7,665 bases of DNA, taken from positions 1 through 7,665 of the forward strand of contig NZ_CAJJIC010000116.1 in assembly GCF_905187505.1 (NCBI RefSeq), read 5' to 3'. This DNA is from an uncultured Mailhella sp. (GTDB taxonomy: Bacteria; Desulfobacterota; Desulfovibrionia; Desulfovibrionales; Desulfovibrionaceae). Positions within the stretch are counted from its first letter, which is position 1. Every line of letters begins with the position of its first letter. This document shows, piece after piece, positions 1 to 5,888 of the stretch. Both the position numbers and the translations under genes were made by a program. The notes under the pieces are model-generated. The model had not been told where the DNA came from and searched no databases. It worked only from the letters and a program-made list of their open reading frames with translations.

Positions 1-36
1 GGGGGCGGGATGTAAGCGCCCGCCTGCCGTGGCCGA

Positions 37-64
37 CCGATGTTCCGCTTCGCGGCAACATCGG
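37..64 (+). terminator. Hairpin followed by T-rich run, probable terminator of a gene left of the window
   Basis: An 8 bp stem (37-44 with 57-64, extendable by the A36-T65 pair) continues past a single bulged C at 56 into a 4 bp CCGC/GCGG stem (45-48 with 52-55) closed by a TTC loop. The 3' side runs into a T/G-rich stretch (65-73), which fits factor-independent termination on the plus strand. The reverse orientation has no T tract. The gene it would serve is outside the window, so its role is inferred from structure only. Confidence 0.5.
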
Positions 65-379
65 TGTTGTTTGTAGGAATTTCCAGATTTTTAAGGGGAG
101 AGCGTTGGCTCGAAGCTCTGGAAAACCTTTGTTTGCAGCGGACAATCGTTTTTCAACGACTTTGTGAGCCTCCAATTGCCACGAAAAAACGTTTCTCAAC
201 GCTCGAACAGACCTTTGATTGCAGAGACCCACAGTTTCTCAGCGCTCAAACAGGCCCTTGTTTACAGAGAATTGCCGTTTCTCAGCGCCCGAACAAGCCT
301 TCGTTTGCAGCAAAACAAGCCCCTCTCAGCGCTCTGGGGCCCCGAGCGACGTCAGGAGCCCGGCCGGTGGTCATGAATA
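65..379. other. Gene-free stretch containing degenerate repeats
   Basis: No credible gene is seen between the left hairpin and the hairpin at 380. Open frames cross it on both strands, but none has a ribosome binding site, recognisable domain or codon usage like the neighbouring genes. The DNA is clearly richer in A and T than the flanking genes, and most of it is occupied by the imperfect tandem units annotated separately. Positions 339-379 revert to GC-rich sequence in which I see nothing specific. Confidence 0.6.
101..338. repeat. Degenerate tandem repeat, about five units of 42-46 bp
   Basis: Units begin at about 101, 147, 190, 232 and 276, with a partial sixth at 321-338. The best conserved block is close to TTTCTCAGCGCTCGAACA, followed 6-8 bases later by a block close to TTTGTTTGCAGAGA. 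Units 190-231, 232-275 and 276-320 are the most alike, while 101-146 and 147-189 are strongly diverged. Unit lengths of about 46, 43, 42, 44 and 45 do not preserve a reading frame, so the array is unlikely to be a protein repeat. Within units the GAACA/AAACA block can pair with the TTGTTT block, giving weak dyad symmetry. The function is unknown. Confidence 0.6.
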
Positions 380-398
380 GGCGGAATTTACTTCCGCC
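380..398 (-). terminator. Small hairpin downstream of the DHH gene, possible terminator
   Basis: A perfect 7 bp stem GGCGGAA/TTCCGCC (380-386 with 392-398) encloses a five-base loop. It lies about 100 bases beyond the stop codon of the minus-strand phosphoesterase gene. The sequence after it on the minus strand (TATTCATGA) is only mildly T-rich, so termination strength is doubtful. Confidence 0.35.
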
Positions 399-498
399 GT
401 TAAATGAAATGGCCACCGTGCAAGTCCCGCGTCCGTACAGTGTGTCCGGGGCAGACGGGCGTGCGCGTTACTCCGGCGACAAAACTGAAAGGGAACAA

Positions 499-1677
499 TC
501 ACGCCTGCACGTCGGACTCGAGGGGCTCGGCCGGAGCCTCCGGCAAAGGCACGGCATCTTCCGCCGCTCCCTTCGTCTGCGCGCTCTTTTTTTCGCCCGC
601 AGCCTTTGCAGTCCTGCGCCTGGCCTCTTCCGTGCCGGATTCCTCCGGGGCGGCCTTCTTTTCGCCATGGGACGCGGCCTGCTGTCTGCGCCTTTTTTCC
701 GCGGCCGTGTAGATGAGCTGAAACACGTATTCCTCGAGGCCGCTGCGGGCCTCCACGGGCACGTCCACAAGCGCCGCCTCGGCGCGGGCCATGGTCTTGT
801 GCCCGCCGCCTCCGCCTATGCCGGGAAACACGCAGGAAGCCACGGCCCCGAGATCCATCTTGCCGTAGCCGCCGCGGAACACCACGATGACCCGGCCCGC
901 GCTCACGCCGCACACGGCCACCCAGCGCAGTCCGTGAACCTTGAGGAAGAAGTCCGCCACCACCACGAGGATGTCGGAGCTGTCCACCTTGCCGAGCCAC
1001 ACGTAGCTGCCGCGTCCGCAGGGACGCAGCGTCTCGAAGGCCCGCGAAAAATAGGGAAGCCACTCGGGCATGTACTCGCTGCGCAGAATGCGGTTCATGA
1101 GCGTGGCGTCGCCGAAGCGGCTCAAATAGTGGTAGGCGCGCAGATCCACGTCGGTGCATCCGCGGCCGAAGGTCGCCGTGTCGGTGCGTATGCCGTACTG
1201 GAGCGCCGTGGCCAGAAGTCTCGCCGGCCGTATGCCCGCGGAATAAAGGTATTCGGTCATCATGGTGCTCACGGAACCGTAGTCGGGACGTATGTCCTGA
1301 AACGGCGCGGAACACGGATCGTCGGTTTTGGGATGATGGTCGATGACCACGGAAAATTCCAGCCCCGCAAAGGCCGGATTGTGATGAGCCTGCGAGTCCA
1401 CCAGGGCGAAGCGCTGAATCTTCTTTTTCATGGAAGGCCGCCACTTCACCACGGGAATGTTGAGATACCGTATCATGGCCAGATTGTCCGGCCTCGTGAT
1501 CTCGTTGGTGCGGGCTATGGTCACGCTCTTCACTTTCGAGCGTATGATGCGCTGAAGGGCCATGGCGCTCGCAAGAGCGTCGGGGTCGGCGGTGATGAGT
1601 ATGGCCCACGACTCTTCCCTGACAAGCAGAGCCTGAAGCTGCGCAAGCTGCGCGGAAAGTACGCGGAAATATGCCAT
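499..1677 (-). CDS. DHH/DHHA1-family phosphoesterase (NrnA/RecJ-like superfamily)
   Basis: The 392-residue product belongs to the DHH superfamily of metal-dependent phosphodiesterases, whose members degrade short oligonucleotides or cyclic dinucleotides; the substrate here cannot be told. Visible motifs are motif I ADPDALASA (30-38), motif II ALVDSQ (91-96), the diagnostic IDHHP (112-116), PDYGSVSTMM (131-140), GIRTDTATFG (162-171) and the DHHA1 glycine loop with GGGGGH (288-293). The histidine normally four residues before the first motif I aspartate is leucine here (L27). From about residue 325 the protein becomes a charged, low-complexity tail rich in Lys, Arg, Glu and Ala, probably disordered. 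No signal peptide or membrane segment is seen. The ATG at 1677 has GGAG nine bases upstream; the first base of that site overlaps the stop codon of the polyprenyl synthase gene, so the two genes are almost certainly cotranscribed and coupled. The family call is firm, the exact activity is not. Confidence 0.9.
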   Translation of the reverse strand: MAYFRVLSAQLAQLQALLVREESWAILITADPDALASAMALQRIIRSKVKSVTIARTNEITRPDNLAMIRYLNIPVVKWRPSMKKKIQRFALVDSQAHHNPAFAGLEFSVVIDHHPKTDDPCSAPFQDIRPDYGSVSTMMTEYLYSAGIRPARLLATALQYGIRTDTATFGRGCTDVDLRAYHYLSRFGDATLMNRILRSEYMPEWLPYFSRAFETLRPCGRGSYVWLGKVDSSDILVVVADFFLKVHGLRWVAVCGVSAGRVIVVFRGGYGKMDLGAVASCVFPGIGGGGGHKTMARAEAALVDVPVEARSGLEEYVFQLIYTAAEKRRRQQAASHGEKKAAPEESGTEEARRRTAKAAGEKKSAQTKGAAEDAVPLPEAPAEPLESDVQA

Positions 1678-1686
1678 AATCTTCTG

Positions 1687-1690
1687 CTCC
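1687..1690 (-). promoter_or_regulatory. Shine-Dalgarno site of the DHH gene, overlapping the upstream stop codon
   Basis: On the minus strand GGAG lies nine bases before the ATG at 1677. Its first G is also the last base of the TAG stop (1690-1692) of the preceding polyprenyl synthase gene, which favours translational coupling. Confidence 0.7.
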
Positions 1691-2655
1691 TACGATTTTC
1701 GGTTGCGCACGAACTCCAGCGCCTCCCGAAATATCTTCTGTTCAAAGCGCTGCGGAAGGCTCTCGAGACTGCGCTCGGCCTTGTCGAGATACTCGTCGGC
1801 CATGGCCCGCGACTCCGCATCGAAACCGAGACGGCGTATGTCCGAGGCGATCTTCGCCCTCTCCTCCGGCGTGAAGGTGCCTGCGCGGAACTTCTCGCAG
1901 AACTTCTCCCTGTCGGGATGATTGAGAAATTCCACATACTTCATGATGGGAGGCGTGAACTTGCCCTCCTCAAGATCTCCGGCCGTGGGCTTGCCGGTTT
2001 CCGCCTCGTCGGCGAAATCGAGCGCGTCGTCCACCATCTGAAAGGCGATGCCGAGATTCAGGCCGTAGTCGGAAATGGCCTCCACCTGTTCTTCGGAAGC
2101 ACCGGCGTACAGCGCGCCCAGACGGCAGGACCCGCGAAGAAGCCATCCCGTCTTGCCCGCCACCACGTCCACATACTCCGCCGCACTGTGGGCCATGGAA
2201 TGCTGAAGCGCAATTTCGTGCGTTTCGCCCGAAGCGGTCATGAGCACGGATTCCGACACGCAGGTGAGCAGCGCGGGAATGCCGAACGAGGCCGTCTTGT
2301 GACTGGCCGCGGCAAGCAGGGCGTCGCCCGCAAGAATGGCGCGCGGCACGTCGAAAAGCACGTGCGCCGACACGCGTCCGCGGCGGGTGGCCGCACCGTC
2401 GAGCACGTCGTCATGCAGGAGCGTGGCCACATGGATCATCTCGGGAATCACGGCAAGGTCGTAGAGACCGGGGTCCTCGGCGCCGAAAAGACGCGCGGAA
2501 GAAAGCGTCATGAGAGGGCGCAGGCGCTTGCCGCCGGCAAGCAGAACGTGTCCCACGATGTCGCGCAGAGGCGCAGGCATGGCGGCAAGTTCCTTTTCCA
2601 GAGCGGCGTTTACCTTTATCTGCTCGTATTTCAGCACGGACATGAACGTTATCAT
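1690..2655 (-). CDS. Polyprenyl diphosphate synthase (trans-type, IspB/IspA superfamily)
   Basis: The 321-residue protein condenses isopentenyl diphosphate onto an allylic primer in the trans configuration to build a long prenyl chain, typically the octaprenyl or longer tail of menaquinone/ubiquinone. It shows GGKRLRP (41-47), the first aspartate-rich motif DDVLD (82-86) followed by RRG (91-93), GDALLAAA (110-117), KTGWLL (168-173), the second aspartate-rich motif DDALD (209-213) and GDLEEGKFTPP (226-236). All catalytic aspartates are present. Length matches bacterial octaprenyl-type synthases; chain length itself cannot be read reliably. The frame stays open back to an ATG at 2736, but those 27 extra residues are basic, unlike the family, and lack a good ribosome site. 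I chose the ATG at 2655, which has AGAGG ten bases upstream; the ATG at 2643 is a less likely alternative. The DHH gene follows 12 nt later on the same strand. Confidence 0.9.
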   Translation of the reverse strand: MITFMSVLKYEQIKVNAALEKELAAMPAPLRDIVGHVLLAGGKRLRPLMTLSSARLFGAEDPGLYDLAVIPEMIHVATLLHDDVLDGAATRRGRVSAHVLFDVPRAILAGDALLAAASHKTASFGIPALLTCVSESVLMTASGETHEIALQHSMAHSAAEYVDVVAGKTGWLLRGSCRLGALYAGASEEQVEAISDYGLNLGIAFQMVDDALDFADEAETGKPTAGDLEEGKFTPPIMKYVEFLNHPDREKFCEKFRAGTFTPEERAKIASDIRRLGFDAESRAMADEYLDKAERSLESLPQRFEQKIFREALEFVRNRKS

Positions 2656-2665
2656 AAGTCTCAGA

Positions 2666-2670
2666 CCTCT
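2666..2670 (-). promoter_or_regulatory. Shine-Dalgarno site deciding the polyprenyl synthase start
   Basis: On the minus strand AGAGG lies ten bases before the ATG at 2655. This spacing is slightly long but better than anything upstream of the in-frame ATG at 2736, so it supports the shorter protein. Confidence 0.5.
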
Positions 2671-2785
2671 GCCCCGCGGGCGTATCAAAGAATCTTTCCC
2701 TACCTTTTGAACGCATTTTTCATTCTTCGCAAGCATTTTCGTCCGCGCGAAGGCGAGCCGGAAGAAGGGCTGAAGAAAAAGCCTC

Positions 2786-2814
2786 TTTACAATCCGCCCG
2801 ATACCTAGGATACT
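2786..2814 (+). promoter_or_regulatory. Candidate sigma-70-type promoter for the DUF2065-glmU unit
   Basis: TTTACA (2786-2791) matches five of six bases of the -35 consensus. A 17-base spacer leads to GATACT (2809-2814), which matches four of six bases of the -10 consensus. Transcription would begin around 2820-2822, at or almost on the ATG at 2821, implying a leaderless message for the first gene. The -10 box also overlaps the AGGA (2807-2810) that could serve as that gene's ribosome site, so the two readings conflict. Confidence 0.35.
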
Positions 2815-2820
2815 GCCCCG

Positions 2821-2979
2821 ATGAATTTCAATCTCTCCCTCTTTCTCGCCGCGCTCGGTCTGGCATGCGTTCTCGAGGCGCTGCCCTGGCTCATTTCGCC
2901 CCGCAAGACACGGGAAACGCTTCTCGAGCTTCTTTCCCTTCCCGAGGATGCGCTGCGCAAGGGGGGCACCTTCTCATGA
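2821..2979 (+). CDS. DUF2065 (YjeT-like) small membrane protein, frame-broken, 52 residues as read
   Basis: The N-terminal part resembles the DUF2065/YjeT family of about 60-65 residue inner-membrane proteins of unknown function: a hydrophobic helix (residues 5-25, with the typical VLEALPWLISP end), a basic turn, then LPEDALRK (40-47), matching the family's LPD-x3-LRR-type segment. In this frame the protein then ends abruptly with GGTFS and a TGA at 2977, losing the second transmembrane helix. The missing helix is present in the -1 frame (2961-3029), so a one-base loss in the G run at 2961-2966, a sequencing error, or programmed frameshifting is likely. An in-frame TAG at 2806 makes ATG 2821 the first possible ATG start. 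AGGA lies ten bases upstream. It precedes glmU and is probably cotranscribed with it. The family call rests on recall of the family pattern and is moderately sure. Confidence 0.6.
   Translation: MNFNLSLFLAALGLACVLEALPWLISPRKTRETLLELLSLPEDALRKGGTFS
2961..2967 (+). other. Potential -1 slippery heptamer GGGGGGC
   Basis: In the zero frame this reads G GGG GGC, which fits the X XXY YYZ pattern of -1 slippage sites. An SD-like GAGG at 2944-2947 lies 13 bases upstream, a position where such sequences stimulate slippage in bacteria. Only a weak 5 bp stem (2984-2988 with 2999-3003) is seen downstream. A simple indel in a homopolymer explains the same data. Confidence 0.3.
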
Positions 2980-3020
2980 TCCTCGGCGTGGCCGTGTGCG
3001 CCGCTGGACGCTTTATGCGT

Positions 3021-3024
3021 GGAG
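3021..3024 (+). promoter_or_regulatory. Shine-Dalgarno site deciding the glmU start
   Basis: GGAG lies six bases before ATG 3031. It overlaps the in-frame GTG at 3019 that would otherwise be the first start, so that GTG cannot be served by this site and the ATG is preferred. Confidence 0.75.
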
Positions 3025-3030
3025 ACTGAC

Positions 3031-4419
3031 ATGAATACTGACGCCCTCATTCTCGCCGCCGGCAAGGGCACGCGCATGCCCTCCCCCCGGCCCAAGGTGC
3101 TGCAGACGCTTCTTGGCGAAACCATGCTCACGCTCGTGACGGCCACCCTCGCCGCCATGCCCCGTGTGAGAAACGTGTTCACCCTGGTGGGCAACGAGGC
3201 CGACATGGTCTCTGCCGAGGCCGAACGCATCGCGCAGCGGCTTGACACAAAGGCCGCGTGCATACGGCAGGAAAAACAGCTCGGCACCGGGCACGCGCTC
3301 ATGACGGCCATGCCTCATCTTGAGGGCGACGGCCATGTTCTCGTGGTGAACGGCGACGCCCCGCTGCTCACCGCGGACGTGCTGAATCACTTTCTCGACG
3401 CCGCAGAAGGCGCGGACGTGGCCTTTTTGAGCCTCGTGCTCGACGATGCCGCCTCCTACGGCCGCGTAGTGCGCAAGGACGGAAAGGTGAAGGCCATTGT
3501 GGAAGCCAAGGACTTCGATCCCGCGCTCTACGGGCCTCTTGAAGAGGCGCACGAAGTGAATACGGGCATCTATCTCTTCTCCCTGCCCGCCGTGCGCCGT
3601 CTGCTTCCGCTTCTTTCCTGCGACAACAAGGGCGGAGAGTACTACATCACCGACCTCGTTTCCCTGGGCCTTGCCGCAGGCATGGACGTGCGCGGCATTC
3701 AGGCCGAAGGCGCTGGCTGCGAAAAGACCGCCCTTCTGGGCGTGAACACGCCCGCGGAACTCGCCGTGGCCGAAGACATTCTCAAAGAACGCAGAAACGC
3801 GGAGCTTCTTGCTTCGGGCGTGATTCTGCACGCCAAGGAAAGCGTTCGCGTAAGCCCGCTCTCCCGCGTGGAAAGAGGCGCGGAGCTCTTCGGCCCCTGC
3901 GAAATCTGCGGCGACAGCGTGATACGAAGCGGCGCGCTCATTCTTTCCCACTGCGTCATCCGCGACGCCGTCATCGACGGCGGCACGGAAATCCGCGAGT
4001 TCTGTCACATCGAAAAGGCGGAAGTGAAACGCGGCGCGCTCATCGGCCCCTACGCCAGACTCCGCCCGCAGGCCCTCGTGGATGAAGACGCCCACGTGGG
4101 CAACTTCGTGGAACTCAAGAAGACGCATCTGGGCAAAGGCTCCAAGGCCAACCATCTGACCTACCTCGGCGACGCGGAAGTCGGACCGGGCGTGAACTTC
4201 GGCGCGGGAACCATCACCTGCAACTACGACGGAAAGAACAAGTTCCGCACCGTCATAGGCGAAGGCTGCTTCATCGGCAGCAACACGGCGCTCGTGGCTC
4301 CGGTACGCGTGGGCGACGGCGCGCTCGTGGGCGCAGGCTCCGTCATCGTGGAGGACGTGCCCGACGGAAAGCTCGCCCTCGGCAGAGGCAGGCAGGTCAT
4401 CAAGGAACGCAAAAAGTGA
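3031..4419 (+). CDS. glmU: Bifunctional GlcN-1-P acetyltransferase / GlcNAc-1-P uridyltransferase GlmU
   Basis: This 462-residue cytoplasmic enzyme acetylates glucosamine-1-phosphate with acetyl-CoA and then couples the product to UTP, giving UDP-GlcNAc for peptidoglycan and lipopolysaccharide. The N-terminal nucleotidyltransferase domain (about 1-240) shows AAGKGTRM with PKVL (9-24), QLGTGHA (83-89), NGDAPLL (107-113) with Mg-binding D109, YGRVVR (143-148), EVNTG (175-179) and N239. The C-terminal left-handed beta-helix (about 260-455) shows GPYARLRP (339-346), FVELKK (359-364), NHLTYLGD (374-381) with catalytic H375, and TCNYDG (396-401). All key residues are present and the length is normal (E. 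coli 456). ATG 3031 is chosen for its GGAG six bases upstream; a GTG at 3019 would add four residues. It directly follows the DUF2065 reading frames and is separated from hisD by 110 bp. The uridyltransferase substrate-loop segment MPSPRPKVL varies from the usual MYSDLPKVL but keeps the lysine. Confidence 0.98.
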   Translation: MNTDALILAAGKGTRMPSPRPKVLQTLLGETMLTLVTATLAAMPRVRNVFTLVGNEADMVSAEAERIAQRLDTKAACIRQEKQLGTGHALMTAMPHLEGDGHVLVVNGDAPLLTADVLNHFLDAAEGADVAFLSLVLDDAASYGRVVRKDGKVKAIVEAKDFDPALYGPLEEAHEVNTGIYLFSLPAVRRLLPLLSCDNKGGEYYITDLVSLGLAAGMDVRGIQAEGAGCEKTALLGVNTPAELAVAEDILKERRNAELLASGVILHAKESVRVSPLSRVERGAELFGPCEICGDSVIRSGALILSHCVIRDAVIDGGTEIREFCHIEKAEVKRGALIGPYARLRPQALVDEDAHVGNFVELKKTHLGKGSKANHLTYLGDAEVGPGVNFGAGTITCNYDGKNKFRTVIGEGCFIGSNTALVAPVRVGDGALVGAGSVIVEDVPDGKLALGRGRQVIKERKK

Positions 4420-4446
4420 CGCAGCGCGCAAGGCGCGGCGCAAAAC

Positions 4447-4475
4447 TTGACTATTGCCCCCGGAATATCCATTCT
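4447..4475 (+). promoter_or_regulatory. Weak candidate promoter for the hisD-purC-fabI cluster
   Basis: TTGACT (4447-4452) matches five of six bases of the -35 consensus, and 17 bases later CATTCT (4470-4475) is a poor -10. The 110 bp glmU-hisD gap is the only gap on the plus strand large enough for an internal promoter, which is the main support. The call is tentative. Confidence 0.25.
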
Positions 4476-4517
4476 TGCAACGCGACGGCGCACAGGCCTG
4501 CCGCATGCCTCCAACAC

Positions 4518-4523
4518 AAGGAG
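4518..4523 (+). promoter_or_regulatory. Strong Shine-Dalgarno site of hisD
   Basis: AAGGAG lies six bases before ATG 4530. The reading frame is open back to the glmU stop codon, so this site is what fixes the hisD start. Confidence 0.85.
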
Positions 4524-4529
4524 AACACA

Positions 4530-5846
4530 ATGTCTTGTCGTATATTGAACATTAAATCGCCCGCCGACGCGGAAGCCGTCGATCTGTTCCGGCGTCTGGC
4601 CGAACGCGGCAACCCTGCCGACGGCAACGGGCAGGACGTGGAAAATCAGGTGCGCGCCATCATCGACGACGTGCGCGCAAGAGGCGATCAGGCCCTCATC
4701 GAACGCACCCGCCAGTTCGACGCCCCCGACATGGAAGCCCCCCTCGCCGTGCCGCAGGAAGAACTTGCCCGCGCCGCCGCCTCCATTTCCGGCGAAGAGC
4801 GCAGCGTCATCGTGGAAGCGGCCTCGCACATCCGCGCCTTCCACGAAGCCCAGAAGGACAAATCCTGGTTCATCACCCGCGAAGACGGTTCCATTCTCGG
4901 TCAGAAGATCGAACCCGTGGATCGCGCCGGTCTCTACGTGCCCGGCGGCAAGGGCGGCAACACGCCCCTCATCTCCTCCATGCTCATGGGCGCCATTCCC
5001 GCGCAGGTCGCAGGCGTGAAGGAAATCGCCGTGGTCACGCCTCCCCGCGCCGACGGCACCCTGAACCCCTACATGCTCGCCGCCGCCTATCTTCTGGACA
5101 TCAACGAAGTGTACCGCGTGGGCGGTCCCTGGTCCATCGCCGCGCTTGCCTACGGCACGCAGGAAATCCGGCCCGTGGACGTCATCGCCGGCCCGGGCAA
5201 CATCTTCGTGACCACCGCCAAGAAGCTCGTGCAGGGCAAAGTGGGCATCGACATGATCGCCGGTCCCAGCGAAATCCTCGTGCTGGCCGATGAAAGCGCC
5301 AACGCCGAATGGGTGGCCGCCGACATGCTCTCCCAGGCCGAACACGACAAGCTCGCCTCCGCCATTCTCATCACCACAAGCTCGCTGCTTGCCGACCGCG
5401 TGTCCTCTGCGCTGGAAAGACGCGTGGCCGAGCTGCCCCGCGCGGACATCGCCCGCGCCTCCCTCGACAACTGGGGAGCCGTCATTCTCGTGCCCGACCT
5501 TTCCGTGGCCGTGGACATGGCCAACCGCATCGCCCCCGAACACATGGAACTGTGCGTTTCCTCCCCCTGGGAAGTGCTGCCCTCCATCCGCCACGCAGGC
5601 GCCGTGTTCATGGGACAGTACTCCCCCGAACCCGTGGGCGACTACTACGCCGGTCCCAACCACGTTCTGCCCACGCTCGGCACCGCGCGCTACTCCTCCG
5701 CGCTCAGCGTGCAGACCTTCAGCAAGCGCACCAGCATCGTGGCGGCCTCGGCCGGGTTCACCCGCGCCCATGCCTCCTCCATCGCCCTGCTCGCCAGACT
5801 CGAAGGTCTGGAAGCGCACGCCCGTTCCGTGGAACTCCGCGGCTGA
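4530..5846 (+). CDS. hisD: Histidinol dehydrogenase HisD
   Basis: The 438-residue zinc enzyme oxidises L-histidinol to L-histidine in two NAD-dependent steps, ending histidine synthesis in the cytoplasm. Aligned by eye with E. coli HisD (434 residues), the zinc/substrate residues are Q269 and H272 (SQAEHD), D371 (PVGDYYAGPNH) and H430; the catalytic pair is E337-H338 (APEHME); E425 and S247 (AGPSEIL) are also kept. The NAD region has Y136 (LYVPGG) and N224 (GPGN). Two stretches are unusual: PGGKGGNTPLISSMLM (138-153) where most HisD have a shorter PGG-x-A-type loop, and GGPWSIAALAYGT (198-210) where the family has GGAQAIAA, so the NAD-contacting glutamine position is W201. The start at ATG 4530 rests on AAGGAG six bases upstream. 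No other his gene is in the window. Alternative members of this superfamily, such as HpsN-type sulfopropanediol dehydrogenases, fit less well. Confidence 0.93.
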   Translation: MSCRILNIKSPADAEAVDLFRRLAERGNPADGNGQDVENQVRAIIDDVRARGDQALIERTRQFDAPDMEAPLAVPQEELARAAASISGEERSVIVEAASHIRAFHEAQKDKSWFITREDGSILGQKIEPVDRAGLYVPGGKGGNTPLISSMLMGAIPAQVAGVKEIAVVTPPRADGTLNPYMLAAAYLLDINEVYRVGGPWSIAALAYGTQEIRPVDVIAGPGNIFVTTAKKLVQGKVGIDMIAGPSEILVLADESANAEWVAADMLSQAEHDKLASAILITTSSLLADRVSSALERRVAELPRADIARASLDNWGAVILVPDLSVAVDMANRIAPEHMELCVSSPWEVLPSIRHAGAVFMGQYSPEPVGDYYAGPNHVLPTLGTARYSSALSVQTFSKRTSIVAASAGFTRAHASSIALLARLEGLEAHARSVELRG

Positions 5847-5877
5847 TCCGCCGCATTCCCCAAGCCCTTCATCCCCC

Positions 5878-5881
5878 GAGG
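5878..5881 (+). promoter_or_regulatory. Shine-Dalgarno site of purC
   Basis: GAGG precedes ATG 5889 by seven bases, in the 42 bp hisD-purC gap. The short gap argues for cotranscription with hisD. Confidence 0.65.
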
Positions 5882-5888
5882 TCTTCCC

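Larger units (their letters stand above)
2656..2820. other. Divergent intergenic region between the two operons
   Basis: About 165 bases separate the minus-strand polyprenyl synthase start from the plus-strand DUF2065 start. Promoters for both directions should lie here. It contains an A/T-rich patch (about 2701-2740) in an otherwise GC-rich context. I could identify one reasonable plus-strand promoter candidate (2786-2814) but no convincing minus-strand one. Confidence 0.5.
2961..3029 (+). other. -1 frame continuation of DUF2065 (second transmembrane helix), ending one base before glmU
   Basis: Reading in the -1 frame from the G run gives 22 residues, GGHLLMILGVAVCAAGRFMRGD, in two pieces: a GG-HLLMILGVAVCAA hydrophobic helix and a polar end. 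It stops at TGA 3027-3029. Joined to the first 47 codons it makes a 69-residue protein with two membrane helices, close to the E. coli YjeT length (65). The stop is one base from the glmU ATG and the glmU ribosome site lies inside this frame, as expected of an intact, coupled upstream gene. Confidence 0.55.

Noticed and set aside
101..338. CRISPR array
   Set aside because: The whole unit is repetitive and diverged. There is no invariant repeat alternating with unique spacers of constant length, and no cas gene nearby.
164..376. 70-codon plus-strand open frame within the repeat region
   Set aside because: Repeat units of differing non-triplet lengths shift the frame, there is no ribosome site, and no protein family is recognised.
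2656..2740. Minus-strand promoter for the polyprenyl synthase operon
   Set aside because: Several partial -35-like words (TTGCGA, TTCAAA) exist, but none has a fair -10 at 16-18 bases.
40..2808. Very long plus-strand open frame (922 codons) across the left third
   Set aside because: It runs antisense through two genes with clear catalytic motifs. Its product is a His/Gly/Arg/Ala-rich sequence with no domain and no ribosome site. It is a by-product of high GC with C/G third positions.
4425..4437. CGCGC-AAG-GCGCG hairpin after glmU as a terminator
   Set aside because: The stem is only 5 bp and no T run follows, so termination between glmU and hisD is not supported.
4416..4529. Upstream extension of HisD to a GTG overlapping the glmU stop
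   Set aside because: The extra residues are not HisD-like, and a strong AAGGAG with ideal spacing marks ATG 4530.
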